This document shows, piece after piece, positions 35,289 to 42,146 of a DNA stretch of 64,000 bases; the first letter of the stretch is position 1, and every line of letters begins with the position of its first letter. The stretch comes from Anaerolineae bacterium (lineage in GTDB: Bacteria; Chloroflexota; Anaerolineae; Aggregatilineales; Phototrophicaceae). The translations under genes and the position numbers were made by a program. Under the pieces are notes generated by a model. It did no database searches. It saw only the letters and a program-made list of their open reading frames with translations, and had not been told where the DNA came from. The stretch spans positions 62,001 to 126,000 of the forward strand of contig JADLAY010000072.1 of assembly GCA_020849765.1 (NCBI GenBank), read 5' to 3'.

Positions 35289-36296
35289 ATGGGCATGGAT
35301 GATCGCGAGCTGGAACTGCTGTCCGCCTACCTGGACGGCGCACTGGACGAAAGCGAACGGCAGGCGCTGGAAGCGCGCCTGGCGCATGATGCCCCCTTGC
35401 AACGTGAACTCGACCTCTTGCGAGAGACGAAGCAGCTCATCGGCGCGCTGCCGACGCTGCGAGCGCCGCGCAACCTGACGATTACGCAGCGAACTCAACA
35501 AAGGCGCCAGCAGCCGCTCGTGCTCTCGCCATGGATCAGCAGCTTGAGCGCCGTCGCGGCGGCCTTCATGCTGATCGCCGGGTTCGTGCTGCTCAATCGG
35601 GCGCCCGCGCCGCAGTCCTTTGAGGGCACGGTGGCGCAAACTGCCGTCGGCATGAATGTGACGCCGGAAACGGCACTGCGGGCGGCGCCGTCCGTCGCAG
35701 TTGCGCCGTCTGCCACACAGGCCATCCTTCAGGCGGAAGAAAGCGGCAGCGCAGAAAGCGCACAGGCCTCGGCACCGGAAGCCAGCGCCGACGAAGCGAT
35801 GGCGAACAACGATCAGGCTGCCGGTGCTGCCGCCCCCATGCCGACGCTGCTGCCTGCGCCCAGTGCCGAACTCCCCTACGATCTCATCGCGCCCGCCGCG
35901 CCCGACTCTGAGGATGGCAGCGGTGAAGTCGATCAGGGTCAGGAACGCGAAATGATGCAGAGCGTCGTCCCGTCGGAAGCGCCGGGCGCGTCGGCAGCCC
36001 TGGGTGCCATAGCCGCGACCGCATCCGCCGCGACACCGCCCGTCGCACAACAGCAGTCAGATGCCTTCGTCGCGCCGACAGCGACGGCCTTGGCGACACT
36101 GCCGCCGACCGCGAGCCCAGCCCCAAGCCCAACGCTGACGTCCACGGCAGTTCCGGCGGAAGTGCCCACGCTTGCCCCGGTGGCCGCGCACGAGACAGGC
36201 AATGACTCAGGCGGCATCGTCCTGCTGATTGCGGGTGCGCTCTTGCTGCTGGTCGCGCTGGTCACGACCGTGCTGCGCCGGCGGCGGATCGCCTGA
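35289..36296 (+). CDS. Putative transmembrane anti-sigma factor with low-complexity extracytoplasmic region
   Basis: The product (about 335 aa) begins with an anti-sigma-like helical segment (ELELLSAYLDGALDESE, ALEARLAHDAPLQRELDLL) lacking the usual HxxxCxxC zinc motif. A membrane helix lies near residues 80-100 (SSLSAVAAAFMLIAGFVLL). A long Ala/Pro/Ser/Thr-rich segment follows, then a second membrane helix at the C-terminus (GGIVLLIAGALLLLVALVTTVL) and a short RRRR tail. The low-complexity part would be outside the cell. Starts at 35286 (TTG), 35289 or 35295 are all possible. Position just after the ECF sigma gene supports the role. Its stop overlaps the Nudix start (TGATG). Confidence 0.78.
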   Translation: MGMDDRELELLSAYLDGALDESERQALEARLAHDAPLQRELDLLRETKQLIGALPTLRAPRNLTITQRTQQRRQQPLVLSPWISSLSAVAAAFMLIAGFVLLNRAPAPQSFEGTVAQTAVGMNVTPETALRAAPSVAVAPSATQAILQAEESGSAESAQASAPEASADEAMANNDQAAGAAAPMPTLLPAPSAELPYDLIAPAAPDSEDGSGEVDQGQEREMMQSVVPSEAPGASAALGAIAATASAATPPVAQQQSDAFVAPTATALATLPPTASPAPSPTLTSTAVPAEVPTLAPVAAHETGNDSGGIVLLIAGALLLLVALVTTVLRRRRIA

Positions 36297-36793
36297 TGCG
36301 GGTCGCCAACTACTGCCCCGTCTGCGGCGCGCCGACCGTCATGCAGGAGCGCTTTGGTCGCCAGCGTCCCGTATGCAGCCAGTGCAATCACACCATCTTC
36401 TTCGAGCCGAAGGTGGCCGTCGTCATCTTCGTGGTCGAGGGCGACCGCGTACTGCTGGTCGAACGCGCCAACGATCCGGCCAAAGGCACCTGGGCCTTAC
36501 CGGCGGGCTTCGTCGACTCGGATGAAGATCCGCGCGACGCCGCCGCGCGCGAAACGCTGGAAGAGACCGGCTTAACCGTGGAAGTCACACACCTGCTGGA
36601 TGTGCTGCACCGCCCCGATCCGCAAGGATTAGCGGATCTTGTCATCGCCTACCGCGCGCGGGTGACGGGTGGCGACTTGCAGGCGGGCGACGATGCCGCC
36701 GATGCCCGCTGGTTCACGCGCGATGTGCTGCCGATGATCGGCTTCAGGACGACGGAAATCCTCTTAGGGCGCTGGCCGCAGGACGAGGACTGA
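36296..36793 (+). CDS. Nudix hydrolase with N-terminal zinc ribbon
   Basis: This 165-residue protein has a zinc ribbon (CPVCGAP and CSQCNH, residues 7-30) and a Nudix domain. The complete Nudix box GFVDSDEDPRDAAARETLEETGL matches GX5EX7REUXEEXGU. Zinc-ribbon Nudix proteins include NADH pyrophosphatase NudC and ADP-ribose or nucleotide-sugar hydrolases. The NudC-specific SQPWPFPxS motif is absent, so the substrate is open. Translation is coupled to the anti-sigma-like gene by the overlap TGATG. It converges on a methyltransferase gene 9 bases away. Confidence 0.88.
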   Translation: MRVANYCPVCGAPTVMQERFGRQRPVCSQCNHTIFFEPKVAVVIFVVEGDRVLLVERANDPAKGTWALPAGFVDSDEDPRDAAARETLEETGLTVEVTHLLDVLHRPDPQGLADLVIAYRARVTGGDLQAGDDAADARWFTRDVLPMIGFRTTEILLGRWPQDED

Positions 36794-36802
36794 GCGCGTC
36801 GC

Positions 36803-37549
36803 TCAGGTGGGCTGCTTGCGCGCGATGCCGACCTGATTGACGCCGAGCGCCAGCGGCGTGAGCGTCGTCCGGGTGACGACCTGCATGAACGCCGGGAGAC
36901 CAAACATGGCGAACTGGATCGCCTTGGGGATGACGGGCAAATAGGGCACGTCCCACAGACCGTCGCCAAAGTGCGCCTCCATCTGCAGGTGATTCTGCGC
37001 GCACCAGGCGCGCCACTGCTCCGGCGGCTGCACGTTGATGTGCGTCTTGTCCTTGCCGATGGCGTCGTTGTCGCGGTCTTTGAAGCGGCGGAAGGCATAA
37101 TCCGGGTGCGGCGTGGCGAACAGGAAGATGCCGCCCGGCTTGAGCAGTTGGCTCACCTGGCGAATGACATCCGCCGGATCGGCCAGGTGCTCGACCAGAT
37201 GCAGCGCCACCACCACCGAGAAGGCGCCCTGCTCGAAAGCGCTCAGGTCGTCGGCGCTCATCTGGTAAGCTTCGGCGCGGGGCGCATTGCGTTTGGTGCT
37301 CTCGATGCTGTAATCGATCAGGTCGATGCCGGTGCACTCGAAATCATCCTGCAGCAGGCTGAGCAAATCGCCCAATCCACAGCCGAGTTCGAGCAGCTTG
37401 CCGCCGGGCGGCGCATACCGGCGCACGAGCGCCGCGTAATAACGACGCGCGAACCAATACATCGAAAACCGTCCCAGAGGACGATCAGCATAGTTCCACT
37501 TTTCGAAGTATTCGCGCGTATAGTGTTCCGTTGGCGCTTCTGACGTCAT
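36803..37549 (-). CDS. Class I SAM-dependent methyltransferase
   Basis: The 248-residue protein is a Methyltransf_11/UbiE-like enzyme. Motif I is LLELGCGLGDLLSLL (SAM glycine loop), motif II DFECTGIDLIDYSIE, then VVVALHLVEHLADP and LLKPGGIFLFATPHPD. The N-terminus HYTREYFEKWNY and the VEHLADP motif resemble methyltransferases of sugar or surface-polymer pathways, but the acceptor is unknown. Its ATG overlaps the phosphoesterase stop by 4 bases, so the two are co-translated. The C-terminus has a hydrophobic stretch that may be membrane-associated. Confidence 0.85.
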   Translation of the reverse strand: MTSEAPTEHYTREYFEKWNYADRPLGRFSMYWFARRYYAALVRRYAPPGGKLLELGCGLGDLLSLLQDDFECTGIDLIDYSIESTKRNAPRAEAYQMSADDLSAFEQGAFSVVVALHLVEHLADPADVIRQVSQLLKPGGIFLFATPHPDYAFRRFKDRDNDAIGKDKTHINVQPPEQWRAWCAQNHLQMEAHFGDGLWDVPYLPVIPKAIQFAMFGLPAFMQVVTRTTLTPLALGVNQVGIARKQPT

Positions 37550-38130
37550 CGCAGCAACACCTTTTCTCCCGCTGACGTCGTCAGATCATACACCTCAAAG
37601 CTCAGGTCTGGGAGGCGGAGCACGCCATAGGTGTGCGAGGTCGAGCGGCTGGTATCGAAGGTGTAGACTGAGCCGGGGTTGATGACGCAGCCGCGCTCGA
37701 CGCGCGAGTAAAACGGCACGTGCGTGTGCCCGGTGATCATCACGTCGGCGTTGAGCGAGACAAGCATCATGTTGAGCAGCGTATCCGAGATGTGATCGCG
37801 ATACAGCCCCCACAGGTTGTTGCCCGGCTTGCCATGGCACATGTAGAAGCTCATCCCGCCGAGCTCGCCGCGCCATTCGAGCGGCAGCGATTGCAGGTAG
37901 CGGACGTTATCGGCGGACAGCGGGTATTCCCACTCGTCGTGGTTGCCGCGCACCGTCGGGATGTTGTGCTCGCGAATCGTCCGCACGACCCGGTCCGGAT
38001 CGGGCCCCCGCCCGACCAGATCGCCCGCGCACAGGGTGTAACTTACGTGATGAAAATTCTCTAGTCGTTCTAATGCCGTTGCTAACGCGGCGTAATCGCC
38101 GTGTATATCCGAAATGATGCCGATGTTCAT
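37546..38130 (-). CDS. Calcineurin-like metallophosphoesterase (YfcE/MJ0936 type)
   Basis: This 194-residue enzyme contains the complete dimetal phosphoesterase set: ISDIHGDYAAL, LCAGDLVGRGPDP, VRGNHDEWEY, FYMCHGKPG and MITGHTHVPF. YfcE-like enzymes hydrolyse phosphodiesters, with unclear natural substrates. AGGATTG lies about 8 bases before the ATG at 38130, and an extended -10 promoter at 38176-38184 gives a leader of about 39 bases. The methyltransferase gene follows with a 4-base overlap. Confidence 0.9.
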   Translation of the reverse strand: MNIGIISDIHGDYAALATALERLENFHHVSYTLCAGDLVGRGPDPDRVVRTIREHNIPTVRGNHDEWEYPLSADNVRYLQSLPLEWRGELGGMSFYMCHGKPGNNLWGLYRDHISDTLLNMMLVSLNADVMITGHTHVPFYSRVERGCVINPGSVYTFDTSRSTSHTYGVLRLPDLSFEVYDLTTSAGEKVLLR

Positions 38131-38175
38131 TCCGCAATCCTGGGTCGTTACTGGGTGGTGAACGAAATTGGGGTC

Positions 38176-38184
38176 ATTATACCA
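38176..38184 (-). promoter_or_regulatory. Extended -10 promoter for the phosphoesterase-methyltransferase operon
   Basis: The minus strand reads TGG-TATAAT, a consensus extended -10 (TATAAT at 38181-38176), about 45 bases before the start codon. I see no -35. Confidence 0.5.
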
Positions 38185-38284
38185 TCATCAGGGATTGTCC
38201 GCAGACCTGTTTATGAGCATTTGGGGAGCTCTTCGGCGCCGTCTTTTTCTAAGAGACTTCTGTTATGCAGGCCTTAGAGGAATA

Positions 38285-38293
38285 TGCTATGAT
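38285..38293 (+). promoter_or_regulatory. Extended -10 promoter for the histidine phosphatase trio
   Basis: TGC-TATGAT (TATGAT at 38288-38293) lies about 35 bases before the ATG at 38329. It is divergent from the phosphoesterase promoter, with about 100 bases between them. Confidence 0.45.
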
Positions 38294-38328
38294 CCGCTTC
38301 TAGCGGACGAACTTTTGCCACGAGAGCC

Positions 38329-38988
38329 ATGACACACATTCTGTTGATCCGCCATGCTGTGAATGATTTCGTCAAGACGGGTAAGCTGGCGGGCTGGACA
38401 CCGGAAGTCCATTTGAACGACGAGGGCAAAGCCCAGGCTGAGGCGCTGGGCAAGCGATTGGCGGATGCGCCGATTCGCCACCTGTACAGCAGCCCGCTCG
38501 AACGGACGATGGAAACGGCAGAAGCGATCTGCCAGCATCACCCTGAACTCTCGATCGAGCAGAATCTGGCGATCGGCGAGGTGCAATATGGCGATTGGCA
38601 GGGTCAGGCGATTGCGGCACTGACCAAGCGCAAAATGTGGCACGTCATCCAGGAATACCCATCGCGAGCCAGCTTCCCGAACGGCGAAACGATGCGCGAA
38701 GTGCAATCGCGCGCGGTGAACGAGCTTGAACGGCTAAGCCTGCGCCATCCGCGCGAGATGGTGGCCGTCGTCAGCCACGCCGACGTGATCAAAATGATTC
38801 TGGCGCACTATCTGGGCACCCATCTCGATAACTTTCAACGCATCGTCGTCTCCCCGGCTTCGATTAGTAGTGTTACATTAGGTTATGGACGCCCGTACAT
38901 CAGCGTCGTCAACGACACGGCCCACATCGCCCAGCTCGAGCGTGAGCGTCGCCAACAAGAGGCGAATGGCCACAACGGTACGGAATAG
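38329..38988 (+). CDS. Histidine phosphatase, MSMEG_4193-type probable phosphomutase
   Basis: This 219-residue enzyme has the phosphohistidine motif ILLIRHAVNDF, then YSSPLERTMETAEAI with the second arginine, the FPNGETMREVQSR segment, and the second catalytic His in VVSHADVIKMILAHYLG. The pattern and neighbours (DUF3090 and SCO1664 proteins next) match the MSMEG_4193 family, known from Actinobacteria and Chloroflexi. The natural substrate is unknown. It heads a tight three-gene operon, 13 and 3 bases from its followers. The C-terminus is charged and ends NGHNGTE. Confidence 0.87.
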   Translation: MTHILLIRHAVNDFVKTGKLAGWTPEVHLNDEGKAQAEALGKRLADAPIRHLYSSPLERTMETAEAICQHHPELSIEQNLAIGEVQYGDWQGQAIAALTKRKMWHVIQEYPSRASFPNGETMREVQSRAVNELERLSLRHPREMVAVVSHADVIKMILAHYLGTHLDNFQRIVVSPASISSVTLGYGRPYISVVNDTAHIAQLERERRQQEANGHNGTE

Positions 38989-39001
38989 ACATGCATAAGG
39001 T

Positions 39002-39532
39002 ATGAAAGATTCAATGCCGAATCAGGAGATAGAACTCAATCCGGTCAATTTCATCACTGTCGGGACGGTCGGCCCCAAGGGGCGACGCCTGTTCCATCTT
39101 CAGGCAGGTGACGAGAGCCAGATTGTGTCGCTTGTCATTGAGAAGGAACAGGCGCGCGCGCTCAGCGAAGCCATCGGCGAAATGCTGGAGGATCTCGACG
39201 AGCGCTTCCCGGCGGAAGATGAAGAAAGCCCGATCAGCCTGCCGATGCAGACCAACATGGAGCTGCGCGATCCGATCGAGCCGATCTTCCGCGTCTCGCA
39301 GATGGGCCTCGGCTACGACGAGCAGCGCGACATGATCGTGCTGGTGGCGCAGGAACTGCTGACTGTCGAAGAAGAAGAAGTGATCAGCCCGGACGAAATG
39401 GAGCCCAGCGTCGTCCGCCTGTGGTGCGATCGGGCGCAGATTCGTGCGCTGGGCACGCGTGCGCAGGAAGTTGTGCAATCTGGTCGGCCTGACCCGCGAT
39501 TGAACGGCAGGTTAGTCTTCTACTGGACGTAA
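39002..39532 (+). CDS. DUF3090 family protein
   Basis: This 176-residue soluble protein matches the DUF3090 family by its hallmark segments: NFITVGTVGPKGRRLFHLQA, VSLVIEKEQARALSEAIGEML, FRVSQMGLGYDEQRDMIVLVA, and VRLWCDRAQIRALGTRAQEVV, closing RPDPRLNGRLVFYW. Function is unknown. In Actinobacteria it is a fixed neighbour of MSMEG_4193- and SCO1664-type genes, often near the mycothiol gene mshC. The same order is kept here without mshC. The ATG at 39002 is close behind AAGG; an internal ATG at 39014 is the alternative. Confidence 0.88.
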   Translation: MKDSMPNQEIELNPVNFITVGTVGPKGRRLFHLQAGDESQIVSLVIEKEQARALSEAIGEMLEDLDERFPAEDEESPISLPMQTNMELRDPIEPIFRVSQMGLGYDEQRDMIVLVAQELLTVEEEEVISPDEMEPSVVRLWCDRAQIRALGTRAQEVVQSGRPDPRLNGRLVFYWT

Positions 39533-39535
39533 ACG

Positions 39536-40297
39536 ATGAATCCTCAGGACAACGGCCCACAATCGGATAGCCAGATCGTCAACGTCGAACGCGCCCTGGA
39601 AGTAATGCAAAAAGGCGAGATCACGGTTGAACACGGGCTGATGCGCTGGTCATCCAACTATGCCTTCCTGGTGACGATTGCGCACGAAGGTCTTGAAGTG
39701 ACGACCGTCTATAAACCGCAGCGCGGAGAGCGCCCACTGTGGGATTTTCCAGACGGCACGCTGTGCTATCGCGAGATGGCGACCTTCCTCACCTCGCAGG
39801 CGCTCGGCTGGCAGATGGTGCCGCCGACGGTGCTGCGCGAAGGCTCGCGCGGGATTGGGACGTTCCAGCTTTTCATCGATCACGACCCTGAGATCAACTA
39901 CTTCACCTTCGACGAGAAGCAGCAGCCGCAGCTCATGCGCATGGCCGCGCTCGATACGATCATCAACAATGCCGACCGCAAGGGCGGGCATTGCATTCTG
40001 GATGCGCGCGGGCAGCTCTGGGGCATCGATCACGGCATCACGTTCAATACGGCACACAAGCTGCGCACGGTGATCTGGGACTTCGCGGGGCAGGCGCTGC
40101 CTGCGCAGATCGTGGCGGACGTCGAGCGACTGTGCGCCAGCCTCGGCGATACGAGCGGCAGCTATCGCCAGCAGTTGCAGGAACTGCTTTCGGCCAGTGA
40201 GATCACGGCCTTCCAGCGGCGGATCGACCGTCTGCTGGGCGCGCCGCGCTATCCACTGCCCGGCCCCGGCCCCAATTACCCCTGGCCGCCGGTCTAG
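39536..40297 (+). CDS. SCO1664 family protein, distant PI3/PI4-kinase-like fold
   Basis: This 253-residue protein carries kinase-like motifs: VYKPQRGERPLWDF (candidate ATP lysine 60), CYREMATFLTSQALG with Glu80, DTIINNADRKGGHCIL with the catalytic-loop-like N-x-D-R, and LWGIDHGITFN with the metal-binding Asp165. The family is noted for distant similarity to phosphatidylinositol 3-/4-kinases. The substrate is unknown; whether it phosphorylates a lipid, protein or small molecule is open. It begins 3 bases after DUF3090 and ends the trio. The C-terminal Pro/Gly tail (PLPGPGPNYPWPPV) is notable. Confidence 0.86.
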   Translation: MNPQDNGPQSDSQIVNVERALEVMQKGEITVEHGLMRWSSNYAFLVTIAHEGLEVTTVYKPQRGERPLWDFPDGTLCYREMATFLTSQALGWQMVPPTVLREGSRGIGTFQLFIDHDPEINYFTFDEKQQPQLMRMAALDTIINNADRKGGHCILDARGQLWGIDHGITFNTAHKLRTVIWDFAGQALPAQIVADVERLCASLGDTSGSYRQQLQELLSASEITAFQRRIDRLLGAPRYPLPGPGPNYPWPPV

Positions 40298-40311
40298 TTG
40301 GCTACACGAAT

Positions 40312-40340
40312 TTAACACGCTGTTCGCAATCGTTTACAAT
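40312..40340 (+). promoter_or_regulatory. Sigma-70 promoter of the 5'-nucleotidase gene
   Basis: TTAACA (40312-40317) and TACAAT (40335-40340) are 17 bases apart, each 5/6 to consensus. The leader would be about 65 bases with GGAGG before the ATG. Confidence 0.65.
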
Positions 40341-40414
40341 CCGCTTTAAACTGGTTAGTGAAGATTAGCGCCGTCTGGCGCCGTTTGTGTTTCCTTTTCT
40401 TTTTGGAGGCGAGC

Positions 40415-42025
40415 ATGAAGCAAAGACTACCGGTATTGTTGATCGTCCTGGCGGCTGCCCTTCTGGTCATCGGCAGCGCTGCCGCCCAGGACGACACCTT
40501 CGCGCTGACCATTCTGCACACGAATGACACCCACGCTGCGCATCAGCCAAACGGCGATGGCAACGGCGGTGCCGCGCGCGAAGCGGCAGTCGTCAAACAG
40601 GTGCGTGCTGAGGGCGGTAACGTCCTGCTGGTGGATGCGGGCGACCGCTTCACGGGCACGCTGTTCCACCGGCTCTACCTGGGTCAAGATCAGGTTGAGA
40701 TCATGAATTTGCTCGGCTACGACGTGATGACACTTGGCAATCACGAATTCGATAATGGTGAAGAAGTGCTGCTGGCCTTCATCCAGGGGCTGAACTTCCC
40801 CGTGGTGAGCAGCAACATCGACTTTGGCGACTCGCCACTCACGAGCGAAGTCGCCCCTTACGCGGTGCTCGAAGTGGGCGGCGAACAGATCGGCATCATC
40901 GGCCTGACGACGCCCGACACGACGGAAATCTCCTCGCCCAGCGCAAGCACAACCTTCAATGCTGACCTCGTCGGCGTGGTCGAATCGACCGTCGACGAAC
41001 TAACCGGCCAGGGCATCAACAAGATCATTTTGATCACGCATACCGGCATCCTGGTCGACGAAATGTCGCTGGCGCAGCTCAGCGGCGTCGACATCTTCGT
41101 CGGCGGGCACAGCCACACCCTGCTCAGCAACACCTATTCGGCGGCGGCGGATGTCTACCCGATCACGGGTGAGACTGCGGCCGGCGAACCGATCCTCTAC
41201 GTGCAAGCGGGCTCGCTCACGCAATACCTGGGGCGGCTCGATGTCGAGTTCAATGCCGACGGCGTGCTGACTGATTGGGGCGGCGATACGATTCTGCTCG
41301 CGCGCTACATTACGCCCGATCCGGAAATGGAAGCGCTGATTAACGATCTGGCAGGCCCGGTTCAGGAACTGCAGACGACATCGACCGGCGCGACCGCCGA
41401 AGTGGCGCTCGTCGGTGATCGCCGCGTCTGCCGCGTTGAAGAATGCGACCTCGGCAACATCATCACCAACGCCATGCTGGCCGAGACCGGCGCACAGATC
41501 GCGATCATGAATGGCGGCGGCATCCGCGCTGACATCGACGAAGGCGACATCACGGTCGGCGAAGTCCTCACCGTGCTGCCGTTCGGCAACCTGATCAGCA
41601 CCTTCGAGCTGTCCGGCGCGGACGTGATCGCGGCGCTCGAAAATGGCGTTTCCGGCCTCACGGTCGAGAATGGCGAAGTCGTGCGCGATGGCGCCCCGGG
41701 CCGCTTCCCGCAGGTGGCAGGCGTGCGCTTCAGCTTCGACCCGACGCAGGAGCCTGGCAGCCGCGTCGTGAGCGTGGAAGTACTCGGCGAAGACGGCAGC
41801 TACAGCCCGATCGATCCGGAAGCGACCTACGCGGTCGTCAGCAACGACTTCATGCGCGGCGGCGGCGATGGCTACGCCATGTTCGCCGAAAACGCGATCA
41901 ATCCGTACGACTTTGGGCGTCCGCTGGACGAGGCTCTCGCCAACTACCTGATCGAGAACAGCCCGGTTGCGCCGTCAATCGAGGGGCGGATCACGATTGT
42001 GAACGCCACCGTTCAGCCGGAATAA
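40415..42025 (+). CDS. Secreted 5'-nucleotidase / bifunctional nucleotide phosphatase
   Basis: The 536-residue enzyme removes phosphate from extracellular nucleotides. A signal peptide covers residues 1-25 (cut after SAAAQ). The N-terminal metallophosphoesterase domain has ILHTNDTHAAH, LVDAGDRFTGT, LGNHEFDNGEEV, and VGGHSHTLL. The C-terminal nucleotide-binding domain has GNIITNAMLAETGAQIAIMN, NGGGIRADIDEGDIT, and VVSNDFMRGGGDGYAMF. These match UshA/CD73-type 5'-nucleotidases. The ATG at 40415 follows GGAGG by 5 bases; in-frame upstream codons lack a ribosome site. No cell-wall anchor is visible. It could feed the nucleoside importer at 46-51 kb. Confidence 0.93.
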   Translation: MKQRLPVLLIVLAAALLVIGSAAAQDDTFALTILHTNDTHAAHQPNGDGNGGAAREAAVVKQVRAEGGNVLLVDAGDRFTGTLFHRLYLGQDQVEIMNLLGYDVMTLGNHEFDNGEEVLLAFIQGLNFPVVSSNIDFGDSPLTSEVAPYAVLEVGGEQIGIIGLTTPDTTEISSPSASTTFNADLVGVVESTVDELTGQGINKIILITHTGILVDEMSLAQLSGVDIFVGGHSHTLLSNTYSAAADVYPITGETAAGEPILYVQAGSLTQYLGRLDVEFNADGVLTDWGGDTILLARYITPDPEMEALINDLAGPVQELQTTSTGATAEVALVGDRRVCRVEECDLGNIITNAMLAETGAQIAIMNGGGIRADIDEGDITVGEVLTVLPFGNLISTFELSGADVIAALENGVSGLTVENGEVVRDGAPGRFPQVAGVRFSFDPTQEPGSRVVSVEVLGEDGSYSPIDPEATYAVVSNDFMRGGGDGYAMFAENAINPYDFGRPLDEALANYLIENSPVAPSIEGRITIVNATVQPE

Positions 42026-42046
42026 ACGCTGAATCACATCTCTAGC

Positions 42047-42076
42047 AAACGGGCGAGCCAGCAGGTTCGCCCGTTT
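42047..42076 (+). terminator. Intrinsic terminator after the 5'-nucleotidase gene
   Basis: AAACGGGCGA and TCGCCCGTTT form a 10-bp stem with a 10-base loop, followed by CGTTTATGTTTTT. Confidence 0.85.
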
Positions 42077-42146
42077 CGTTTATGTTTTTGAGACCCGCAT
42101 TGCGCCTAGAATAAGAATGCATCGACCTTCATCAGGAGCATTTGAC

